Below, piece by piece: positions 27,723-35,032 of a stretch of DNA of 35,032 bases. A model generated the notes under the pieces. The model was not told the origin of the DNA, did not search any database, and was given only the letters and a program-made list of their open reading frames with translations. Within the stretch, counting starts at the first letter, position 1, and each line of letters begins with the position of its first letter. The translations under genes were made by a program, and so were the position numbers. The stretch is from Candidatus Methylopumilus sp. GTDB lineage: Bacteria; Pseudomonadota; Gammaproteobacteria; Burkholderiales; Burkholderiaceae_B. Where the stretch lies: the NCBI GenBank assembly GCA_021738045.1, contig JAIPCU010000013.1, positions 1 through 35,032 of the forward strand, in the 5' to 3' direction.

Positions 27723-29870
27723 TCAATGCACTGCCTGCACTGTTGGATCGCTGAGCCGTATCAGCATATTGTGATGCGGATCAATCACGACACTGGCGTA
27801 TCTTGGAACGACGACCGTTGATTCGCGCTCTTCGACAATCGCAGGGCCGTCAAACTGCATGCCGGCCTGTAACACATAGCGGTCATAGACTGGCGTTTGC
27901 ACAAAATTTTTACTAAAGACGCAAAACACTTCGCGGCTGTTTTTGATTGCAGCAGCTGCCGAGATATCAGTCGCTTGGGTCTGCATGAGATTCGCCTTCA
28001 GTTGTTCAAGCAACTTAGGCGCAGGCCCCTGCACCACGACACGCCACGACACCACCTCTGAGGGTGTATCCGCTTCGATACGGCCATACAAATTTTGATA
28101 ACAGCGATTAAATTCTTCAGACAAATGCTGTTTAAAAGATTGTTTGAGTCGCCCCATCGAAACGGGCACCTCGACCTCGTAGCCTTGGCCAACATAGCGC
28201 ATCGCAGCGCTGACCTGAGTGGTACATAACGCAGCCGCTAAGCCCGACTCAGCCAACATCGCCAGGCCTTTCTTTTTTAGACCTTCGATTAATTGCTCGA
28301 CGACCTGCTCGTCTAACAACTGCACGGGCGAAACAGAGGCCTGCACAAACTGAAACGACATCGGCGAAGCCAAAAAGCCAAAAGCAGACGCCACGCCCGC
28401 GCCCATCGGGATCACCAAGCGCTCAATCCCAAGTTTAAGTGCCACATGGCACGCATGCACAGGCCCAGCACCGCCAATCGGAATCATCGCGTAGCTTGAG
28501 GCCTTTAAGCCTTTTTCAAGTGCGTGAATACTCGCGGCCTGCGCCATGGTCTCGTTGACGGTCTCATGAATCCCAAACGCCGCCTCAGTGACCGTGATCT
28601 CGAGGGGATGCGCGATTTGTTTTTGGATACATTCACGTGCTGCAACGAGGTCTAGGATCATTGAGCCGCCCAAAAACGAATTGGCATCCAAATAACCCAA
28701 CACAAGATCAGCATCCGTCACCGTCGCATCTTGCCCCCCTTGACCATAACAGGCGGGGCCAGGCACCGCGCTTGAACTGTCGGGGCCGACTTGAATCAGC
28801 CCAAGGTTATTGATACGTGAAATACTTCCGCCCCCCGAACCGATCTCAATCATATCGATGGAGGGCACTTTTAATGGGATCCCGCTACCCTTTTTAAAAC
28901 GTTGCAGACGCGCGACTTCAAAGTCAGTGGTGACTGCACTTTTGCCCTCGTCAATCAAACATGCCTTGGCGGTTGTTCCTCCCATGTCAAAGCACAGGAT
29001 CTGCGTTAAGTCTGCCATTTGCCCAATCAGCGAGGTCGCTTGCACGCCACCCGCCGGGCCCGATTGCACTAACCTGATCGGATACTCAAGCGCAGTATTG
29101 AAGTGCACCGTGCCACCATCTGATTGCATCAGATACAAATCTTGATCAATGCCAAGTTGCTTGATACCAGCCATTAAGGCAGAGATATATTTTTTAAATA
29201 ACGGCTGTACATACGCATTGCACACCGTGGTGGCGGTACGCTCATACTCACCAATTTCTGGCATGACCTCGCTCGAGATGCAAACTGCCACGTCAGGCAA
29301 GAGTTTAGCGAGCGCCTGCTTAATCTGAATTTCGTGTTCGGGAGACTGAAACGAATGCAACAAACACACTGCGACCGCATCCACTTTTGCTTGTTTGATC
29401 GCCTGCGCAATTTGAGGCAACGTTGAGAGATCCAACGGCGTGATCACCGAGCCGTCATGACCCACTCGCTCTTTGATTTCAAAGCACAGCGCACGAGGGA
29501 CTAACGGCTCAACAGGGGTCAAAAACAAATCGTAAATGTCGTAGCGCCATTCGCGCCCAATTTGCAAGACATCGCGAAAGCCCTCTGTCGTAATCAGTGC
29601 AGTACGAACCCCTTTGCGCTCAATCAGTGCGTTGGCGACTAGGGTCGTACCATGGATAACATTTTCAACGTCGCTCGCTTGCACGCCATTATTGTCGAGA
29701 ATCAACTGGATTCCCGTTAAGACGCCAATCGACGGGTCTAGCGGCGTTGTTAACACTTTTTCGTTTCGCAACTGCCCTTGCGCGTCGACCATCACCAAGT
29801 CTGTGAAGGTTCCGCCGATATCCACGCCAATGCGAAAAGGTGCCATCAGTGGTTTAAGCACTTGGCTCAT
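27723..29870 (-). CDS. Hydantoinase/oxoprolinase subunit A (HyuA-like)
   Basis: FRIGVDIGGTFTDLVMVDAQGQL, VIHGTTLVANALIERKG, CFDMGGTTAK, GIGGAGPVHA-like PIGGAGPVHACHVA. Confidence 0.92.
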   Translation of the reverse strand: MSQVLKPLMAPFRIGVDIGGTFTDLVMVDAQGQLRNEKVLTTPLDPSIGVLTGIQLILDNNGVQASDVENVIHGTTLVANALIERKGVRTALITTEGFRDVLQIGREWRYDIYDLFLTPVEPLVPRALCFEIKERVGHDGSVITPLDLSTLPQIAQAIKQAKVDAVAVCLLHSFQSPEHEIQIKQALAKLLPDVAVCISSEVMPEIGEYERTATTVCNAYVQPLFKKYISALMAGIKQLGIDQDLYLMQSDGGTVHFNTALEYPIRLVQSGPAGGVQATSLIGQMADLTQILCFDMGGTTAKACLIDEGKSAVTTDFEVARLQRFKKGSGIPLKVPSIDMIEIGSGGGSISRINNLGLIQVGPDSSSAVPGPACYGQGGQDATVTDADLVLGYLDANSFLGGSMILDLVAARECIQKQIAHPLEITVTEAAFGIHETVNETMAQAASIHALEKGLKASSYAMIPIGGAGPVHACHVALKLGIERLVIPMGAGVASAFGFLASPMSFQFVQASVSPVQLLDEQVVEQLIEGLKKKGLAMLAESGLAAALCTTQVSAAMRYVGQGYEVEVPVSMGRLKQSFKQHLSEEFNRCYQNLYGRIEADTPSEVVSWRVVVQGPAPKLLEQLKANLMQTQATDISAAAAIKNSREVFCVFSKNFVQTPVYDRYVLQAGMQFDGPAIVEERESTVVVPRYASVVIDPHHNMLIRLSDPTVQAVH

Positions 29871-31546
29871 GCTGCACTCCCTTTCGCGACGGACACCAGA
29901 GTCTCGGGTTGAGTCCCCTTTAGACCATACGCCGTCTGCGCGCTTTGCGCTGACACTACGCCATTTTTTAGATCTGTTGCTAAGCTTTTAGGGTCGCGCT
30001 CAAGAGGCGAAAACATACCGCCCCCACCCGGCGTCTCGAAGGTCACAATCTGCCCTTGCTTGATGGTGGTGACTGATTTGCCTGGTATCCGTTCACCATC
30101 CAGCAAGTCGACGCCAAGCCTTCCATCCGCCCCACCTAAAAATCCGCGTGGCGGGTATTTGATTCTTTCGTGACGAATCATGAAGGTCAGAGGCTCGGGC
30201 GACAAAGATTGAAACGACAAGCGCTGCCCTAACCCGCCTCGATACCTGCCCGCACCACCGCTGTCGGTAATCAGACTTTTTTCAGTGATCAACATCGGCG
30301 TTTGATTTTCAAACTGCTCGATGGGATTGTTGGCGATATTGGTCGGAAAACTTAAACACGCCGGGCCATCGCTTTGCGCGCGCGCACCATAGCCGCCACT
30401 CATAAAAAACATTTTCACAAACTTTCGGTTTGAACGATCGACGCCTTTAAAGTAGACGTTCCAGATCGGTGAACCGCTGTCGGCGATCACTCTATCTGGG
30501 ATGATTTTAGAGAGAGCACCAAAGATCACGAACGGCAGGTAGTGGCCAGACAAGTGCCGACCCCAGACAGGTGCAGGTCGGGTTGGATTGACCAGCGAAC
30601 CATCGGGCGCCAACAAGGTCAGGGGCCTTAACCCCCCATCGTTATTGGGCGAGCCGGGGTCAAAGGCGCATTTAATTGCGTACGCACTGTAGGCAAACGT
30701 GAAGTTGTACACCGAGTTAATCGGCTTATCAATTTGCGGATCAGTACCCGCGAAGTCAACCAAAATATCAGAGCCTGTTTTTTTGATCGAGCAGCAAATT
30801 GTCAGTGGCTTCTCAAAGCCATCGGCAGTGACCTGATCGGTACATTCACCATCAGGGATCGCCTCTAACATCTTGCGCATGCTCAACTCAGAACGCGACA
30901 AGATCGAATCCGTCACACGCTTGAGATCGTCAATGCCCTCTTGCTGTAGAAGATTGAGCAGTTTTGTTTGGGCTAGGTCATAGGCTGCAAATTGAGCGCG
31001 AATATCGCCCAGAGTTTCAGTGGGCTCGCGCAAGTTTTCTTGCAAAAAAGAAATCACATCCGTATTTTCTTCACCACGTCGCACGATTTTTAAAATCGGA
31101 ATACACAGACCCTCTTCATAGGAGTCTTTTGCGAACGGCGATGGTGCACCACCAATATCAACGGTATGAAAGGTTGAACCGACAAACGCCACGAGCTCGC
31201 GACCACGAAAAATAGGTCGCACCATCGTGATGTCATTTAGGTGCCCAGTGCCAAGCCAAGGGTCGTTCGAGATTAAAACGTCGCCAGGCTCAAGACTGTT
31301 TTGCGGATGCTTTTGAAGCATCGCCTGCAAGGTTCTGGGCATGGTCCCCAGAAAGGACGGAATCGATCTGGATGATTGTGCGAATACCCGACCATCAGCA
31401 TCCATCAACGAACAAGCAAGATCCCAATTTTCACGAACCACCACAGAAAATGATGTCCGTACAAAGGTTTGTGCCACTTCATCCATCAAGCCGGTTAAAC
31501 GTCTCCAGACGATGCCGAGCTGAAGCGCACTAATATCTTTACTCAT
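29867..31546 (-). CDS. Hydantoinase B/oxoprolinase family protein (HyuB-like)
   Basis: DVLISNDPWLGTGHLNDITMVRP, SGGAGRYRGGLGQ, FETPGGGGMFSP; ATGA overlap with the downstream hyuA-like gene; AAGGTAG RBS. Confidence 0.92.
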   Translation of the reverse strand: MSKDISALQLGIVWRRLTGLMDEVAQTFVRTSFSVVVRENWDLACSLMDADGRVFAQSSRSIPSFLGTMPRTLQAMLQKHPQNSLEPGDVLISNDPWLGTGHLNDITMVRPIFRGRELVAFVGSTFHTVDIGGAPSPFAKDSYEEGLCIPILKIVRRGEENTDVISFLQENLREPTETLGDIRAQFAAYDLAQTKLLNLLQQEGIDDLKRVTDSILSRSELSMRKMLEAIPDGECTDQVTADGFEKPLTICCSIKKTGSDILVDFAGTDPQIDKPINSVYNFTFAYSAYAIKCAFDPGSPNNDGGLRPLTLLAPDGSLVNPTRPAPVWGRHLSGHYLPFVIFGALSKIIPDRVIADSGSPIWNVYFKGVDRSNRKFVKMFFMSGGYGARAQSDGPACLSFPTNIANNPIEQFENQTPMLITEKSLITDSGGAGRYRGGLGQRLSFQSLSPEPLTFMIRHERIKYPPRGFLGGADGRLGVDLLDGERIPGKSVTTIKQGQIVTFETPGGGGMFSPLERDPKSLATDLKNGVVSAQSAQTAYGLKGTQPETLVSVAKGSAA

Positions 31547-31589
31547 TGTCTACCTTATGTTTTTTTTAATAGTAAAACTTAGCTAAGAT

Positions 31590-32561
31590 TTAATCAATTT
31601 TCGCGCCAGAGCGCTTAATCACCTCAGCCCACTTTGCTGTTTCGCGTTTTGAAAGCTCAGAAAACTCTTCGGGCGTACTGGGAGAAGTTTCAGCACCAAA
31701 GGATTTAAATTTTTCGATCAGTTCTGGATTTTTTAAGGCTTGCAGGACTTCAGCATTTAAACGCTTAACGATCTCTGGCGGCAAATTCGCCGGGCCAACT
31801 AAGCCACCCCAAGCAACCACCTCATAACCAGCAAGGCCTTGCTCTGCGACCGTGGCAATCGTCGGAAATGTTGGCGAACGTTTGTTATCTGTAATGCCGA
31901 TACCACGCATGCGCCCAGACTGTACGTGCGGCCCGGCCACGGGCGAATTACTTAACGCGACCTGCACTGAGCCGCCCATCAAATCCGTCAACATCGCCGG
32001 AGCTGATTTATAAGGCACATGCAACAGGTCGATCCCAGCCAGGCTGCGAAAGTACTCCATCCCTAGATGCGAGGTTGTACCGTTGCCGTCTGAACCAAAA
32101 ACCACTTTGCCCGGATTCTTTTTGGCGTACGCGATCAACTCTTGAACAGAGGTCACCGGCAAATCGTTATTCACGACCATTAAGTTCACCACGCGTAACG
32201 CGTTTGCAATCAGTGTCAGATCCTTGTCAACGCTGTACGGTACTTTGCTGTGCAAAGACATATTTGTCGCTAAAGACACCACGTTACCGTAGGCCAGCGT
32301 GTAGCCATCGGGCGCAGACCGCAGCATTTCCATTGTCGCGATCATGTGCGACGCACCTGGTTTATTTTCAATCACAATCGGTACGCCCATTTGTTTAGAC
32401 ATCTGCGCGCCAAGGGTACGCATCAACACATCAGGTGCGCCTCCCGGGGCAGAGCCCACAACCAAACGAATGGGTTTATCTGGATAGGCGGCAAAAGCAT
32501 TCGCCGTAGTGAGCAAAACCAAGCTGGCGATGTAGCACAACAGCGTCGACATTTTTTTCAT
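31590..32561 (-). CDS. Tripartite tricarboxylate transporter (Bug/TctC family) substrate-binding protein
   Basis: MKKMSTLLCYIASLVLLTTANAFAAYPDKPIRLVVGSAPGGAPD, VIENKPGASHMIAT, HVPYKSAPAMLTDLMGG. ATG at 32561 gives a clean signal peptide, so it is preferred over 32606. Confidence 0.92.
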   Translation of the reverse strand: MKKMSTLLCYIASLVLLTTANAFAAYPDKPIRLVVGSAPGGAPDVLMRTLGAQMSKQMGVPIVIENKPGASHMIATMEMLRSAPDGYTLAYGNVVSLATNMSLHSKVPYSVDKDLTLIANALRVVNLMVVNNDLPVTSVQELIAYAKKNPGKVVFGSDGNGTTSHLGMEYFRSLAGIDLLHVPYKSAPAMLTDLMGGSVQVALSNSPVAGPHVQSGRMRGIGITDNKRSPTFPTIATVAEQGLAGYEVVAWGGLVGPANLPPEIVKRLNAEVLQALKNPELIEKFKSFGAETSPSTPEEFSELSKRETAKWAEVIKRSGAKID

Positions 32562-32655
32562 GTGAGTCTCAATATGAAGAACGTAGGGGCAACCTAGAAT
32601 GTACAACTAAAGCTAGGGTAGAATTTTCGATTCAATTATCAACACGAGATATCCC

Positions 32656-33495
32656 ATGGCGCAAACGCCAAACAATGACCAAACCTTAGACTTGGGCGGC
32701 CGCGAGTCGATTTATCAACCCACTCAAAAAGGGCTGATATTTCCAGAAAAACCCACCGGCATGTCGATCGCACAAGAGCGACACCACCGCAAAGAGCGGC
32801 TGGTTGCGGCCTGCCGTGCCTTTGCGTTGCAGGGTTTTGACTACGGCTTTGCGGGTCACTTAACCGTGCGCGATCCACAGCACCCCCATTTGTACTGGAC
32901 CAACCCGATGGCGGTCCATTTTTCGCAGGTCAAAATCTCAAACCTGATTTTGGCAGATCATCAGGGCACAGTGGTTGAAGGCGACTACGCGATCAATCAA
33001 GCGGGCTTTGTGTTGCATGGTGCAGTGCACGAAATGCACCCCGATATCATCGCCATGTGCCACGCCCATACGGTCTACGGTACGGCCTTCGCCTCGCTCG
33101 GTAAAAAGCTCGATCCGATCAGTCAGGATGCAGCGGCCTTTTATGAAGACCATGTCGTGATCGGCGCTGAAGCGGGTCAGGTCGCCGTAGAGACCAAAGC
33201 GGGCTTGGGCGTTGCTGAGTCGTTCAAGGGGGTCAAAGCCGCGATTCATAAAAACCACGGGCTATTGACGGCCAGTCGGCACAGCATCGAGGCGGCGGCC
33301 TTTTGGTTTATTGCGCTTGAACGCTGTTGCCAGCAACAACTGCTGATTGAGGCGACAGGCCTCAAGCCCACGCTGGTACCGCACGACAAGGCGCTTTACA
33401 GCCGCGAGCACGTAGGCAGTGAGTATATCGGTTGGCTACATTTTCAAACCATCTGGAATCAGTTGCTGCAGACCCAACCCGACATGTTTGACTAA
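32656..33495 (+). CDS. Class II aldolase/adducin family protein
   Basis: GFDYGFAGHLTVRDP, MCHAHTVYGTAFASLG, KNHGLLTASRHSIEAAAFWFIALERCC. Confidence 0.9.
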   Translation: MAQTPNNDQTLDLGGRESIYQPTQKGLIFPEKPTGMSIAQERHHRKERLVAACRAFALQGFDYGFAGHLTVRDPQHPHLYWTNPMAVHFSQVKISNLILADHQGTVVEGDYAINQAGFVLHGAVHEMHPDIIAMCHAHTVYGTAFASLGKKLDPISQDAAAFYEDHVVIGAEAGQVAVETKAGLGVAESFKGVKAAIHKNHGLLTASRHSIEAAAFWFIALERCCQQQLLIEATGLKPTLVPHDKALYSREHVGSEYIGWLHFQTIWNQLLQTQPDMFD

Positions 33496-33581
33496 CTGAA
33501 GCCAGTTGCTGCAGACCACACTCGACACGTTCGACTAAATCGAACCAGTTGCTGCCGAACAAACGTGACGTGCTTGACTAA
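33453..33581. repeat. Three imperfect 43-bp tandem repeats covering the aldolase 3' end and its stop codon
   Basis: Units 33453-33495, 33496-33538 and 33539-33581; each contains cAGTTGCTGC and ends GACTAA. Hand count: 35/43, 30/43 and 33/43 identities (1v2, 2v3, 1v3). Confidence 0.85.
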
Positions 33582-34480
33582 CCGCCGCGCGATTCTTTCA
33601 ATACCCTCACCAAGGTATTGAATTCTTCTATCCTGGCAGTTGACGGCCTGGCAATTAACGCGATCTTTCGTCTAGGCGCCGGCGCAGTCAACGGCCTTGC
33701 AATCAAGTTGGTCTGTATCAGCAGACCAGACTTGACTGCCATCTCGGGCAACAGCGCAATCCCTAAACCAGACTCAACCATCTGCACGAGCGTGAGCAGA
33801 CTGGTGGCTTCAATGCCATCGGTACTGGCCAAGTCGCTTTTTGTGCAGACGGTTAACGTGTGCTCGCGCAGGCAATTACCCTCTTCTAGTAACAACACAC
33901 GATCTGCTAACTGATTGGTTAACTGGATTTCTTTATTTTTAAGTACCGGATCGTGCTGATTGCCAATCAACCACAACTCATCATCAAAAAGTTCTTTGAT
34001 CAAAAAACCCTCTGTCTCGTAGGGCAAGGCGATTAAGGCAAAGTCTAATTGGTGTCGATTGAGCTTATCGATCAAATTGGCAGACAAATCCTCACGCAGA
34101 ACAATTTTTAGGTGAGGAAAATCGTCTCTCATTTTGGATAACAAGGCTGGCAATAAAAAAGGAGCGATTGTTGGGATCACGCCCAACTTAATCACGCCCA
34201 TCATCGAACCAGCAGCCCCTTGAACAAAATCGACCAAATCGTCTGCCTGCGCGATTAAGCGCTGCGCACGCTCGACCACGCCGCGGCCGGTGGGTGTGAG
34301 TGACACCGAGTGCTTATCACGCTCGACTAACTGTGTGCCTAGAGTGTCTTCTAGCTCTTTGAGCCCAGCGCTTAGGGTCGACTGCCCAACGAAGCAGCGC
34401 TCGGCAGCCTTCGTAAAGCTTAAGGTTTCACTGAGCGCGATTAAATAACGTAACTGTTTAAGGGTGGGGATTGCGGCCAT
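33578..34480 (-). CDS. oxyR: LysR-family transcriptional regulator OxyR
   Basis: LKQLRYLIALSETLSFTKAAERCFVGQSTLSAGLKELE HTH; LEEGNCLREHTLTVC has two Cys with the same spacing as the OxyR redox Cys pair (C-x8-C); divergent from ahpC. Confidence 0.9.
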   Translation of the reverse strand: MAAIPTLKQLRYLIALSETLSFTKAAERCFVGQSTLSAGLKELEDTLGTQLVERDKHSVSLTPTGRGVVERAQRLIAQADDLVDFVQGAAGSMMGVIKLGVIPTIAPFLLPALLSKMRDDFPHLKIVLREDLSANLIDKLNRHQLDFALIALPYETEGFLIKELFDDELWLIGNQHDPVLKNKEIQLTNQLADRVLLLEEGNCLREHTLTVCTKSDLASTDGIEATSLLTLVQMVESGLGIALLPEMAVKSGLLIQTNLIARPLTAPAPRRKIALIARPSTARIEEFNTLVRVLKESRGG

Positions 34481-34483
34481 GTA

Positions 34484-34545
34484 TTGCTCTCTCGGTTGCT
34501 CTCTCTGCCGTTCTTAACTGTTTTCAGCTGTTTTAAGCTGTTCTC
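34484..34545. repeat. Short direct repeats in the oxyR-ahpC intergenic region (12-bp x2; 10-bp-phased CTGTT x3)
   Basis: TTGCTCTCTCGG/TTGCTCTCTCTG at 34484 and 34496; CTGTT at 34518, 34528 and 34538 (aaCTGTTttc agCTGTTtta agCTGTTctc). Confidence 0.7.
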
Positions 34546-34551
34546 TTTGTT

Positions 34552-34566
34552 ATCTATTAAATAGAT
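34552..34566. promoter_or_regulatory. Palindrome ATCTATT-A-AATAGAT between oxyR and ahpC, candidate regulator-binding site
   Basis: Perfect 7-bp arms around one central base; contains CTAT/ATAG half-sites but with 3-nt rather than canonical 7-nt OxyR spacing. Confidence 0.45.
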
Positions 34567-34654
34567 CATTATTATTATTTTAATTCATTTGATTGATTAC
34601 GACAATAGGCTCAAACTTCGTCTGTCGTTTAATTTTTCACCCAAAAGGCCTTAT

Positions 34655-35032
34655 ATGTCGATCATCAACACCCCAATTCAGCCGTTCAAAACCCAAGCCT
34701 TTCACAATGGTAAGTTCATCACTGTTTCGGACGAAAGCCTCAAAGGCAAGTGGTCAGTCATGATTTTTATGCCCGCAGCCTTTACCTTCAATTGCCCCAC
34801 CGAGATTGAAGATGCTGCCGACAACTATGCCGAATTTCAAAAAATGGGCGCCGAGGTCTATATCGTGACCACCGATACACACTTCTCGCACAAAGTCTGG
34901 CACGAGACTTCACCGGCGGTTGGCAAAGCTAAGTTTCCGTTAGTCGGCGATCCAACCCATACGCTTACACGCGGTTTTGGCGTTCATATTGAAGAAGAAG
35001 GCTTGGCCTTGCGCGGCACCTTCGTCATTAAT
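34655..35032 (+). CDS. ahpC: Alkyl hydroperoxide reductase subunit C (2-Cys peroxiredoxin), 3'-truncated by window edge
   Basis: MSIINTPIQPFKTQAFHNGKFITVSDESLKGKWSVMIFMPAAFTFNCPTEIEDAADNYAEFQKMGAEVYIVTTDTHFSHKVWHETS; AAAAGG upstream. Not in the supplied ORF track. Confidence 0.95.
   Translation, partial: MSIINTPIQPFKTQAFHNGKFITVSDESLKGKWSVMIFMPAAFTFNCPTEIEDAADNYAEFQKMGAEVYIVTTDTHFSHKVWHETSPAVGKAKFPLVGDPTHTLTRGFGVHIEEEGLALRGTFVIN

Noticed and set aside
33496-33581. CRISPR array or mobile-element terminal repeat
   Set aside because: Units are contiguous with no spacers, imperfect, and derived from the adjacent gene tail; no transposase or cas genes nearby.
34552-34566. Calling the palindrome a canonical OxyR box
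   Set aside because: CTAT and ATAG half-sites are 3 nt apart, not the 7 nt I recall for the OxyR consensus.

Overview
This window looks like a proteobacterial chromosome segment, probably beta-proteobacterial (inferred from Bug/TctC-type proteins and an OxyR/AhpC pair). It has three parts. (1) Positions 1 to ~22.7 kb, + strand: a hybrid NRPS-PKS gene cluster. A 5'-truncated NRPS reads A-T-C-A-T-E-C-A-T. It overlaps by ATGA a second megasynthase reading TubC-type docking-C-A-T-KS-AT-KR-T-TE. Co-directional accessory genes follow: an amidohydrolase-2, an SGNH/GDSL hydrolase, a 32-aa basic mini-ORF absent from the supplied ORF track, a GT2 glycosyltransferase and a cupin/JmjC-like putative Fe(II)/2OG oxygenase. 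Three of four A domains carry a manually read glycine-like code (DILQ[F/M]GLIW-K), and the last NRPS module feeds a malonyl-type KS-AT-KR module, so the product may end in a 4-amino-3-hydroxybutyrate (GABOB)-like unit. (2) ~22.7-32.6 kb, - strand: a tightly packed presumptive operon of TctC, HyuB, HyuA, a ThDP-dependent acetolactate-synthase-like enzyme, TctC, a class IV aminotransferase and a class I/II aminotransferase, followed by an overlooked 55-aa basic mini-ORF with a good ribosome binding site. (3) ~32.6-35.0 kb: a class II aldolase, a convergent OxyR, and a divergent 3'-truncated ahpC. An imperfect 43-bp x 3 tandem repeat covers the 3' end and stop codon of the aldolase gene. No rRNA, tRNA, CRISPR array or transposase was recognised. 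All assignments come from reading motifs by eye; no database search was run.
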